Source: Candidatus Bathyarchaeota archaeon (lineage in GTDB: Archaea; Thermoproteota; Bathyarchaeia; 40CM-2-53-6). From it: 52,066 bases of DNA. The translations under genes were made by a program, and so were the position numbers. Of the stretch, positions 24,972 to 32,697 are shown piece by piece (positions within the stretch are counted from its first letter, which is position 1; each line of letters begins with the position of its first letter). The stretch covers positions 1 through 52,066 of the forward strand of contig VBBS01000029.1 of NCBI GenBank assembly GCA_005888745.1. Direction: 5' to 3'. The notes beneath the pieces were generated by a model, which did not search any database, was not told where the DNA came from, and saw nothing but the letters and a program-made list of their open reading frames with translations.

Positions 24972-25193
24972 TCATTCTTTGATCCATCCCTTCCGAAGCC
25001 CCAGAGCCCTAGCCCATTTCTGAAACTCCTCGAACGGGATAGCTTGTTTGATGTCAGCCTCTCCTTCAAGGCCAACTATGACTTCCCGTATCAGGTTGAC
25101 CCAGTATGAAACGGGATGGCGTTCCTTCTGCTCTATCATCTGCTGTAATCTGGCGTAGCTGCGCACCAAACCTGTGACCACGTCTATGGCCAC
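24972..25193 (-). CDS. Small helical protein of unknown function
   Basis: The 73-residue product (LVRSYARLQQMIEQKERHPV, FQKWARALGLRKG) is charged and all-helical, with no membrane segment. It lies upstream of the 119-residue paralogue gene in the same direction, separated by the inverted repeat. No family is recognised. Confidence 0.6.
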   Translation of the reverse strand: MAIDVVTGLVRSYARLQQMIEQKERHPVSYWVNLIREVIVGLEGEADIKQAIPFEEFQKWARALGLRKGWIKE

Positions 25194-25314
25194 TGGTCAA
25201 ACTAGAATAAGGGGTTTCAGTACCCTAACTAGATAGAGTCAACCAAGAGATTACCACAGCTAGCGTCAACTATCTGGAGTATTCTGGCGGACTGTTTCTG
25301 GATGATTGTGACGA

Positions 25315-25515
25315 TTATTGGCCCCGGCGGGTTCGCTTCGTGGGTTCTTCGAAAACTCGTTGATTAACTATACGTCTTTTACCTATCCACTCCTGTATAA
25401 CGCGTTCCTTGAGCAGGTCCTCGATGCTCGTTCTCTTTTTCCGGGCAATACTATCCAGTTGGTCGACTAAAGTGTCGCCAATCACTACTACTAACTTATG
25501 GGTCCGTGTGCCCAA
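25315..25515 (-). CDS. Small ribbon-helix-helix-like protein
   Basis: The 66-residue product has the strand-helix-helix pattern HKLVVVIGDTLVDQLDSIAR, then RTSIEDLLKERVIQEWI, and a very basic tail. It resembles the protein at 18403-18660 (helix LL-x-x-x-[IV]-I-x-[DE]-W). A DNA-binding regulator or antitoxin is inferred; no toxin gene adjoins it. Confidence 0.6.
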   Translation of the reverse strand: MGTRTHKLVVVIGDTLVDQLDSIARKKRTSIEDLLKERVIQEWIGKRRIVNQRVFEEPTKRTRRGQ

Positions 25516-25952
25516 TGACCACCCTGAGACTTACCTTAGATATCGTACCGCTTGAATTTAGATGCATGGTTTACAAAAAAACACATTTGGATATACGCCC
25601 TAGGGCGTGTGTGTTCGTAACCAAACTCTAGGTGATAGGTTCTTGCTTCTTGATCAAGATGCGATAAGTTGATGGTTTTTGTAATCTGCAAAATCCAACG
25701 CTATCCTAGTTTGATGTTCGCGGCGGGCCTCATACCAGATCACTGGCGTTAAGTCATGCACCAACTTATTCTCGTTCCCACTGCCTCTTGGCGAACATTA
25801 CCCGGATCTTTGTCCCCTATCTCCTTCTCATTTGCCGAACCCAGTTCAGCTCCAGGCGTTTACTTTTTTATTGGAACTTCTATACAATGCTATCCTTGTA
25901 GATAATTAGAGACGGCTAGATTCTTCTTATACTCGTGCGTTTTTGGTTTCCT
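25516..25952. other. Intergenic region upstream of the structured-RNA candidate
   Basis: No gene is seen in these 437 bases. The stretch is A/T-richer than its surroundings. TTCTTATACT at 25924-25933 is a plausible archaeal TATA box about 25 bases before the first helix at 25953. Confidence 0.35.
25924..25933 (+). promoter_or_regulatory. Candidate TATA box for the structured RNA
   Basis: TTCTTATACT lies 20-29 bases upstream of 25953, the expected TATA-to-start distance in archaea. It is based on sequence match only. Confidence 0.25.
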
Positions 25953-26419
25953 AGCGGGCCCTCCGGAGTCTTAACCTGATGACCACCCAAGAGACCTTAG
26001 GGTCCTCTTGGTTCGGGTTTTACCGGGGGGCCCGTTCCCAACTTGCAACAACCCATTTCCCCTGGCTGAACGAGCTGGAAAATCCTTGTCGCACCCTCGA
26101 TTCGAAAGAATCCTTTCGAGGAATCGAGAAGCGGCGGTGCAAAATTCCAGCGTTGAGACACTAGTTTGAGACACTAGTTAGAGCTGGGACAGTCTGAGAC
26201 TATCTGGGTCGTTGTTGGTCTACGACCTCAAAGGCATCCATTGACCACCCAGAAACCCTGGGGAAAAAGAACACCTTCCCATCGGAAGGCCGGATCAGAA
26301 ACGGGCGGGAAAATCGGTTTCACAGAGAAGGTGGACTCTTCATAACAGTAGAAGATTAGAGCGAAGAAAATTGTCCGCTCTACGCCGGACTCAGGACGAG
26401 ACGAACGACTCGACGTCTC
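25953..26419 (+). ncRNA. Candidate large structured non-coding RNA
   Basis: A gene-free interval holds a near-continuous series of local helices. Helix A pairs 25953-25966 with 26023-26036 (14 pairs, two or so G-U). Inside it lie 25973-25977/26015-26019 and 25987-25996/26001-26011. Further helices: 26056-26060/26077-26081; 26091-26095/26136-26140 enclosing 26096-26108/26113-26128; 26145-26151/26183-26189 enclosing 26160-26165/26173-26178; 26207-26212/26222-26227; 26274-26279/26284-26289; 26298-26302/26317-26321; 26373-26377/26386-26390; 26398-26403/26414-26419. T-rich bases follow. It does not match RNase P, SRP, rRNA or tRNA signatures I know. The strand is uncertain because helices read on both strands; plus is preferred from the TATA box and the downstream T runs. 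Confidence 0.45.
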
Positions 26420-26859
26420 CATGTTAATTTTGATCGATGGTGATTTTTGATATTAAGATTTGTGGTTCAATAATGCTTCAAAGTATGCTATGGATAGAGA
26501 TGGTCAGCCGGTGATACCTCTGGTAAGTTACGATTGGTTGTCTCATCGAGAATTTTTATATTACTTGTCGGCGTACCGGATGTTGGTCATCAGGTTGGAA
26601 ACGATAAATTGGAAACAATAGCATTGCAACTCAACGCTCTACGCGTCTACAATTCTCGAGTATCTATCCCCAGCTTCTTCCTGCGGCTGGGAGCACGCGC
26701 GTAACGCTATCATCCCACAACATCAAAACTGCGACTCGGACGATTCTGCTCTGCGCGATAATAATCGTCGGCTTCGGCTACACGGCTTCCCACCTATCTG
26801 ATACTGTTCACGCCACAACTATTTCCAATGCATCTATAGCCCCGGCGTTCAACTATGTC
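26420..26859. other. Leader region of the secreted phosphoesterase gene
   Basis: From about 26700 the frame of the next gene is already open and encodes a good signal peptide (RTILLCAIIIVGFGYTAS). No ATG, GTG or TTG is found in that frame back to the stop before it (near 26603). The true start is therefore unclear, or a frameshift lies near 26620-26700. Confidence 0.4.
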
Positions 26860-29040
26860 GTGGTCATTCTCATGGAGAACCATGGCATCAACGACATTAT
26901 CGGCGCCGCAACATTCATGACGACACTAGCTAATACCTACGGTTCCGCGAGCCAATACACCGCGGTAAGCCACCCCTCAGAACCGAACTATCTAGCACTT
27001 GTCGGCGGTGATACCTTCGGAATAAGCGGCGATGGCGTTTGCTGTTGGACTATTAACTCACCGAACATAGTCGACAGGATCGAGAACGCGGGACTGACCT
27101 GGCAAGCATGGGCTGAGGATGCCTCGGGCTCAGGAACTTGCAGTTTCAGCCCACCACGATCCGCCGATCACTTCGGCTTCCTCGAGTTCAGCGACATCAA
27201 CACTGCTTCTCGTTGTGCTAATTTCCACTCGACACAGTCATCATCTGATTCAGAGTTTGTCAACGCTCTCGATGGTAGCCCCTCGAACTTCATGTGGCTA
27301 ACTCCTAACGACTGCAACAACATGCACGACTGTCCCGTTACAACAGGAGATACCTACCTCGCTGGACTCGTACCCAAAATATTGACTAGCAACCTCTTCA
27401 CGACGCAAAAAGCCGCCCTTTTCGTCGTCTTCGACGAAGGCAGCAACAAATATCCCAACGACTACGTATACAGCGTTTGGGCAGGCTCATCCGTCAAGCA
27501 GGCCTACCAATCTAGCAGCCAATATAGTCACTACTCTTTCCTCCGAACAATTGAAACGAACTGGAACCTTCCGTCACTTACATCGAATGATGCCAACGCC
27601 CCGGCCATGACTGAATTCTTCAACACTCCAATGTCGAGTCCACTACAGGCAAGTTTTACCGAAACATCAACGTCCCCGAGTGTCGGCACCGCAGTTACTT
27701 TCATAGCCAGTTCCTCAGGAGGCATCTTCCCCTACACCTATTCATGGAACTATGGCGACAACAAGACAGGGGCAGGGATCTCAAGCACTCACACCTACAC
27801 ATCAGCAGGCACCGAAAGAGTAACTCTAAGGGTCCAAGACTCATCTTCGCCATCCCAAACTGCGACCAGCTCACAAATCGAGATCGTGTCTAATGGACCG
27901 CCCTCTCTTGGTGGAGACTTCGGAACATGCACGGTCCTCCCCCAAGGCTGGAACTGCGGCAATACCAAGGGATTGACAGGAAGTTCCGCCACCATCGTTA
28001 ACGGCGTGCTACAGACACGAGAATCTAACCCAAACGTTGGAAACGACACCAACTACTACTACTCAACAAGCCAAAAGGGGAGGTTCCCATGGTCATCCTG
28101 TCAAGGGCCCGTCAGCGGGATATTGCCCAGTAACATCACAACAGTAAGCACCACATTTACTCCACTTGTCTTTGCACCCTCAGGACATTACCGGTACCAC
28201 ATCTACGTCGCTCTGTATTACTGGCTGCCAAACGGTTTAGTTTCATCAGGCTCCACTTCGTACCGCTGTCTCGACACACAAGTCCGAGTTCAAAACATCA
28301 ACGGCGTATTCAGCCCAGTTGGCACGACGGCAACCTACGATCCCGGCGACTCGTTCGGCTGGGACAACGTCACTGTTGGTCAGATAACTATGGGACAAAC
28401 GTACACGCTTACTGCCAATGTTGACCACCAATGCCGAGCAGATCTCATCGCATGGGGTCTGGCCCCAAGTACGCCGTGCGAACTGGCCGGAATTGAGATC
28501 GGGACGGAAGGCTTCCAGTTCCTAGAACTCGACGTGAACTGGACCAGTGTGAGCCTGGCAACGACCGTCCAAAAACCAATCCTGACCGCCGCCATCAACG
28601 CAACACCCACGAATACGCCCGCTGGAAAGAAAGTGTCTTTCTCCGGCACTGCGAGCGGCGGGACCAGCCCGTACACGTACAGCTGGATCTTTGGTGACGG
28701 AGCAACTGCGATCGGCCCCACGCCAAGCAACACGTACTTGAAGGCTGGAAACTACACAATAACGCTCGTTGTCACAGACAGCTCAGCCCCGATCCAAACA
28801 TACATCGCCACTCAAGTCCGATATGTGGGCACGTCATGTGTCCCCACCACCTACGTCAGAGCTGATGCGAACTATGATGGACGGGTCGACAAGGCTGATC
28901 TCACCCTATTAGCGCAGGCTCTTCAATCCACGCCGTCATCGGCCAACTGGAGCCCTTCCGCCGATCTCAACCAGGACGGAATGGTAAACGTTAGCGATTT
29001 GGCTATCGTAGCGTTTGTGTTCGGCCAATCCATATGCTAG
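26860..29040 (+). CDS. Secreted phosphoesterase (acid phosphatase/phospholipase C-like) with PKD and dockerin-like modules
   Basis: The 726-residue frame begins at VVVILMENHG, the metal-binding start of the phosphoesterase family (PF04185-type). SHPSEPNYLALVGGDTFG and VFDEGSNKYPNDYVYSVWAG follow. A PKD domain lies at about residues 260-345 (FPYTYSWNYGDN), then a beta-rich domain to about 570, and a second PKD domain to about 655 (SPYTYSWIFGDG). The C-terminus carries two dockerin-type calcium loops (DANYDGRVDKADLTLLAQAL and DLNQDGMVNVSDLAIVAF). A signal peptide is encoded upstream of the annotated GTG. It probably releases phosphate outside the cell. Confidence 0.88.
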   Translation: MVILMENHGINDIIGAATFMTTLANTYGSASQYTAVSHPSEPNYLALVGGDTFGISGDGVCCWTINSPNIVDRIENAGLTWQAWAEDASGSGTCSFSPPRSADHFGFLEFSDINTASRCANFHSTQSSSDSEFVNALDGSPSNFMWLTPNDCNNMHDCPVTTGDTYLAGLVPKILTSNLFTTQKAALFVVFDEGSNKYPNDYVYSVWAGSSVKQAYQSSSQYSHYSFLRTIETNWNLPSLTSNDANAPAMTEFFNTPMSSPLQASFTETSTSPSVGTAVTFIASSSGGIFPYTYSWNYGDNKTGAGISSTHTYTSAGTERVTLRVQDSSSPSQTATSSQIEIVSNGPPSLGGDFGTCTVLPQGWNCGNTKGLTGSSATIVNGVLQTRESNPNVGNDTNYYYSTSQKGRFPWSSCQGPVSGILPSNITTVSTTFTPLVFAPSGHYRYHIYVALYYWLPNGLVSSGSTSYRCLDTQVRVQNINGVFSPVGTTATYDPGDSFGWDNVTVGQITMGQTYTLTANVDHQCRADLIAWGLAPSTPCELAGIEIGTEGFQFLELDVNWTSVSLATTVQKPILTAAINATPTNTPAGKKVSFSGTASGGTSPYTYSWIFGDGATAIGPTPSNTYLKAGNYTITLVVTDSSAPIQTYIATQVRYVGTSCVPTTYVRADANYDGRVDKADLTLLAQALQSTPSSANWSPSADLNQDGMVNVSDLAIVAFVFGQSIC

Positions 29041-29098
29041 GCCAGAAATCCAAATCGCGCACTCAACCATCACCCCCTTTCTTTGGATTTCCGATAGG

Positions 29099-30592
29099 TT
29101 AGACAATTTCCGTCAATGACAGTCGAGGGTACCCCCGCTCAAAACCGAATTTCACACCGTGAACGTTAGTAATCGGTTTGACTCCGTAGATGAGCAGTGA
29201 ACCGTTGATGGTCTGCATCTTCAAGTGGTAATCGACTGCTCTCAGAAGCTCCTCCCTCAAGCTGGTTGGTCGTGTTATTACACCAATGCTGAGTGCTCCT
29301 GAATCACGTATGCCAGCTCCAATTTCGGCGAGGCCGGGTAGCCCTAGAGTTTCCCCGTAAAGCTGTACTGTCTTATCGAAATCGTATTTCATCATCCTTG
29401 CGGATGAGATAGCTCCGAGCTCGTGCCATGCATTATTGAACGAGGCCAGATCTTCCGATAGCTTACCTGAAAGCTTCACTCGCCATTTTTCATCGGGAAG
29501 AGCCTGGTTGAACTCTGCGATGCGGACCCTCTCCCTCAGCACCTGGTCTCCGACATACACATTTAGGGACTCAGCCTCGTTTTGTGAGCTGAATATGCTG
29601 TAGGGAATGATGAAGGCGGTCCCTCCCTGATTGATGAAATTAGCTGCCATTATGTCGAGGAGAAGCTTCACTGAGTGTGGTGAGACGGTGCTATTCACAT
29701 CTAACAGAAGAGATGAGCCTTTCCTTACTCCGCCGTCCAACAACACGTCAAGGTCCGGGCTACCCGTAGAATAGGAGCCCTCTGTATTGCGCACAGGACT
29801 TAGCAGTTTTGGATCCAGGGATCCGTTCTGGCCAAAGTGGTATTCGACTCTGGGCAAAAGGGCGAATTTGCCCCCATCGAGCGAGAACAGCGCGCCTTGG
29901 GTGTGGAGCCTGAACCCGCGAAGCTTGTTGACAGTTACACCCCTAACCGTCCTATCTTCCAAGCGGGATAGAGATAGTGTGACGATGCCATCTACGAGAT
30001 AGTCGAGTTTAGGAGAATTTTCGCTTTCGCTCACAATTACCGCGCTTAGCTTGCTCTCTTCCAAGTCCTGAAAAATCGCAGTTTCCATCTCATTACGTCG
30101 TTCCTCCGTCGCGTTCGCTACTGCACCTTCCCAACTGTCGACAACTATGATGCCTTTCTGTTTGGCCCTTTTCAATGCAAGAATTCTGCTGACAATATTC
30201 GCCGCTCCTGCTATTCGGCCATCCCCGCCCAGCCGCGTCCCACTGCTTGTTGCCTCTTTTCCGGACATAGAATCTAGCACCTCATGAACTCCGGGGAAAT
30301 GTCGGTGGAGTTTCGAGGACGAGACCCGGCTTGACACGTATACCTTGTTGGCAGAAATTGTGTGAGGACCGATGCGAGTTCCTTTCGCCTTGTTGAGAAG
30401 TTCAAGGGCGAGGGTTGTTTTCCCGGTGCCTGGGGCGCCTTGTATGAGTAGCACGTTTCCTGGCGATTCTAGGAATCTTGACATAAGGTCCAGAAGGTCG
30501 CCAGGCTTAGCCTTCCCAACACTCGCTTGTTCCATCTCAATCTGGGGTTCTAGAACCGTTTCTTCCTCGCCGGAGTCGTCTTCAGCCATCAT
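29099..30592 (-). CDS. KaiC/RAD55-like P-loop ATPase (GvpD-like)
   Basis: The 497-residue protein has Walker A GAPGTGKTT at residues 52-60 and Walker B GIIVVDSWEG at about 147-156. A second RecA-like half follows (GSPDLDVLLDGGVRKGSSLL) in which the P-loop is degenerate. The N-terminal 30 residues are acidic and probably disordered. Tandem RecA folds with one dead P-loop resemble archaeal GvpD-like and KaiC-like regulators. No gas-vesicle genes are nearby. A regulatory or signalling ATPase is inferred. Confidence 0.8.
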   Translation of the reverse strand: MMAEDDSGEEETVLEPQIEMEQASVGKAKPGDLLDLMSRFLESPGNVLLIQGAPGTGKTTLALELLNKAKGTRIGPHTISANKVYVSSRVSSSKLHRHFPGVHEVLDSMSGKEATSSGTRLGGDGRIAGAANIVSRILALKRAKQKGIIVVDSWEGAVANATEERRNEMETAIFQDLEESKLSAVIVSESENSPKLDYLVDGIVTLSLSRLEDRTVRGVTVNKLRGFRLHTQGALFSLDGGKFALLPRVEYHFGQNGSLDPKLLSPVRNTEGSYSTGSPDLDVLLDGGVRKGSSLLLDVNSTVSPHSVKLLLDIMAANFINQGGTAFIIPYSIFSSQNEAESLNVYVGDQVLRERVRIAEFNQALPDEKWRVKLSGKLSEDLASFNNAWHELGAISSARMMKYDFDKTVQLYGETLGLPGLAEIGAGIRDSGALSIGVITRPTSLREELLRAVDYHLKMQTINGSLLIYGVKPITNVHGVKFGFERGYPRLSLTEIV

Positions 30593-30723
30593 GATACTCT
30601 AGCGACCCTTCTCCTGCCACAAGGATTGTGTAACTCAACAGAGGGTTCCAAGGTAGAACACAATAGAATACTGTTGACACATACGTGGAAGTCGCCGAAA
30701 GGCGAGAGCTTTGATGATTGGTA

Positions 30724-30750
30724 GTCTCGATAACTCAATCTTATCGGGAC
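30724..30750. other. Hairpin in a divergent intergenic region
   Basis: GTCTCGATAA and TTATCGGGAC pair over 10 positions with one T-G, loop of 7. It lies between the ATPase gene and the 119-residue protein gene. Role unknown. Confidence 0.3.
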
Positions 30751-30847
30751 TCAGTCGTTCGGATATAGTCCCCATTTTAGCAAGTCTGCTGTTACACTAG
30801 GCTTAACCTGCAATTGAGAAAATTACATATGTCAGGGAGGCCATTCC

Positions 30848-31207
30848 ATGCGGAATGCGATAGCTGAAACATTTCAGTTGGCGATGAACCAATGTTTCAC
30901 TGCCGTCGTTGATGACATACTTGGCCGGACTGTCAGGGAGGAGATTTTCCAGTTTCTGGAGAGGAATGGAATCAAGTCGGCGGAAATTTCCAGCAGGTTC
31001 GACGAGGTGATCGAAGTCCTTACGAGAATATTTGGGAACAGTGCCCACGTTCTTGTTCATAAGACGGTGACAGAACTCTACAAAGAGTATTCTTTGAGGG
31101 CTGGTTTCGCTTTCGGTGAGTCTCTGGAAGACCAAGTTGCCTTGTTGAGAGAGAAGGTGGTCGGCGACCTTCTGAAACCAAGGCATTATGCCAGCATCGA
31201 ACCTTGA
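30848..31207 (+). CDS. Small conserved protein, paralogue of 24454-24813
   Basis: The 119-residue helical protein aligns end to end with the protein at 24454-24813 (FQLAM/FQLAV; VREEIFQFL/IREWIYDFL; TVTELYKEY/TVVELYKEF). Two equal-length paralogues 6 kb apart suggest a lineage-specific family. No domain of known function is recognised. Confidence 0.8.
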   Translation: MRNAIAETFQLAMNQCFTAVVDDILGRTVREEIFQFLERNGIKSAEISSRFDEVIEVLTRIFGNSAHVLVHKTVTELYKEYSLRAGFAFGESLEDQVALLREKVVGDLLKPRHYASIEP

Positions 31208-31460
31208 CATCAAGCCAAGGGAAACCACAGCAGGTCAATGGCGGAACAATTCTCAGACGAACCTCAGACTCGGAACCGGTTGAGAGCGGTTAGTCTATAA
31301 ATAGCGGGAAAATAGGACGCTTTGTAATGTTAGTTCTTCCTATGGAAGAGGTGCGTCTCCTCTGAAAACCTGTTTGGTGCAACGGGGCAAAAGGCGACGG
31401 ACGAGAAAGTTCGGGCACAATGGTGTAGGGCGAAATAACGCGCAACGGACCAAGAAAATT

Positions 31461-31958
31461 GTGAAGAATATAGATTCCGTGTTGGGACCCGGTAAGAAGG
31501 CTCCTAATTTTTCTCTTAACAGTACACCGGACCAAAAGGTTTCCCTGAACGATTTCCGGGGACAACCTGTGATTCTTGCTTTCTACCCGGCAGACTGGAG
31601 TCCAGTATGCACTGACCAGCTATCGTTGTATGCAATGGTAATGCCGGAATTCAAAAAGTTCAATGCAGAACTCCTCGCAATTTCAGTCGACAATATCTGG
31701 TCCCACCTTGCCTTCGTCAAGGATCGGAAGCTCAACTTCCCCGTCCTAGCAGATTTCGAGCCGAAGGGAGTTGTCTCTCGAAGATATGGTGCCTACAAGG
31801 AGAAGATTGGCGAGTCCGCTCGAGCACTTTTCGTGATCGACGACAAGGGGATTATCAGATGGACCCACCTCTCCCCCGACGGAATCAACCCGGGAGCCGA
31901 CGGCATTCTATCAGCCCTAGAGAATCTGAGCAAGACTCAAGTGACTCAGAAGAGCTGA
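31461..31958 (+). CDS. Peroxiredoxin (AhpC/TSA, BCP-type)
   Basis: The GTG start at 31461 (MKNIDSVLGPGKKAPNFSL) gives 165 residues, normal for the family. The frame is open from 31374, but those extra 29 residues are basic and atypical. The peroxidatic cysteine is Cys50 in DWSPVCTDQL. AISVDNIWSHLAFVKD, FPVLADFEPKGVVSRRYG and ALFVIDDKGIIRWTH complete the thioredoxin-like fold. It reduces peroxides using cellular thiols. The downstream DsbA-like gene starts 9 bases later. Confidence 0.92.
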   Translation: MKNIDSVLGPGKKAPNFSLNSTPDQKVSLNDFRGQPVILAFYPADWSPVCTDQLSLYAMVMPEFKKFNAELLAISVDNIWSHLAFVKDRKLNFPVLADFEPKGVVSRRYGAYKEKIGESARALFVIDDKGIIRWTHLSPDGINPGADGILSALENLSKTQVTQKS

Positions 31959-31966
31959 CCTCGAAA

Positions 31967-32587
31967 ATGTCAGGTACAACAACAGTTGCACGAAAGAGAG
32001 CTACAGGCAAGACACTGCTAGAACCAACCAGCAAGGAAACCGCAGGAAAGTACGAAGCTCCGAGACTCGCGGTTCCTGTAACAGCCGAACGCGACCACAT
32101 AGAAGGACCCATGAACGCCGCTCTCACGTTAGTCGAATATGGAGACTATCAATGTCCATATTGCGGGGCCGCATATCCTGAAGTGAAAAAGGTCCAGAAG
32201 GAACTCAACTCTAAATTACGGTTCGTGTTTCGCAACTTTCCACTGACAAATATTCACGAGCATGCTATGAACGCCGCTGAGACAGCAGAAGCAGCCTCCG
32301 CCCAGGGAAAGTTCTGGCCCATGCACGACTTCCTCTACGAACACCAAGCAACCCTCGGCGACACGAACGTCGCCCTAGGCTACGCAACGAAGCTGAGCCT
32401 CGATAGTCAGAAGTTCGAGCGTGAGATTGCTCAGCACGCGTATCAGAAACGGATCAAGGACGACTTCATGGGGGGAGTAAGAAGCGGTGTCAACGGGACC
32501 CCAACATTCTACGTCAACGGAGTCAGACACGACGGAGACGCAATCGCTAAGGCCCTAATCGAAGCCTTGAATCAAGCCAAGAAATAG
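31967..32587 (+). CDS. DsbA-family thiol oxidoreductase (cytoplasmic, FrnE/thioredoxin-like)
   Basis: The start ATG 31967 gives 206 residues. There is no signal peptide; the first 35 residues are basic and disordered. The DsbA fold follows with active site CPYC (residues 63-66) in YGDYQCPYCGAAYPEVKK, RFVFRNFPL, an inserted helical domain, and the cis-Pro loop NGTPTFYVNGV. It forms an operon with the peroxiredoxin and may recycle it or handle protein disulphides. Confidence 0.92.
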   Translation: MSGTTTVARKRATGKTLLEPTSKETAGKYEAPRLAVPVTAERDHIEGPMNAALTLVEYGDYQCPYCGAAYPEVKKVQKELNSKLRFVFRNFPLTNIHEHAMNAAETAEAASAQGKFWPMHDFLYEHQATLGDTNVALGYATKLSLDSQKFEREIAQHAYQKRIKDDFMGGVRSGVNGTPTFYVNGVRHDGDAIAKALIEALNQAKK

Positions 32588-32648
32588 TTTCCATAGAAAA
32601 ACTGGGCATGGAGAGCCTGTGGCTCGGATGGCCGCGCTGTGCTCTCTT

Positions 32649-32664
32649 AAACCGCAGGCGGTTT
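32649..32664. terminator. Hairpin between convergent genes (terminator candidate)
   Basis: AAACCGC-AG-GCGGTTT is a perfect 7-pair inverted repeat followed by a T-containing stretch. It lies between the stop of the DsbA-like gene and the stop of the convergent secreted-protein gene. Confidence 0.35.
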
Positions 32665-32697
32665 CTCCGCTTGTATTCAGCCGCGTATGGATAAAAT

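Noticed and set aside
26091-26140. tRNA or RNase P identity for the double hairpin
   Set aside because: No acceptor/T-arm pattern (GGTTCGAATCC-like) and no RNase P core sequence such as GAGGAAAGTCC was found on either strand.
25971-26422. Short frames on both strands (61-67 residues) in the gap region
   Set aside because: Their sequence is explained better by the hairpin-rich structure; none has protein-like conservation or a start context.
30803-31228. Minus-strand frame of 141 residues
   Set aside because: It is antisense to the 119-residue gene whose paralogue at 24454-24813 confirms the plus-strand frame.
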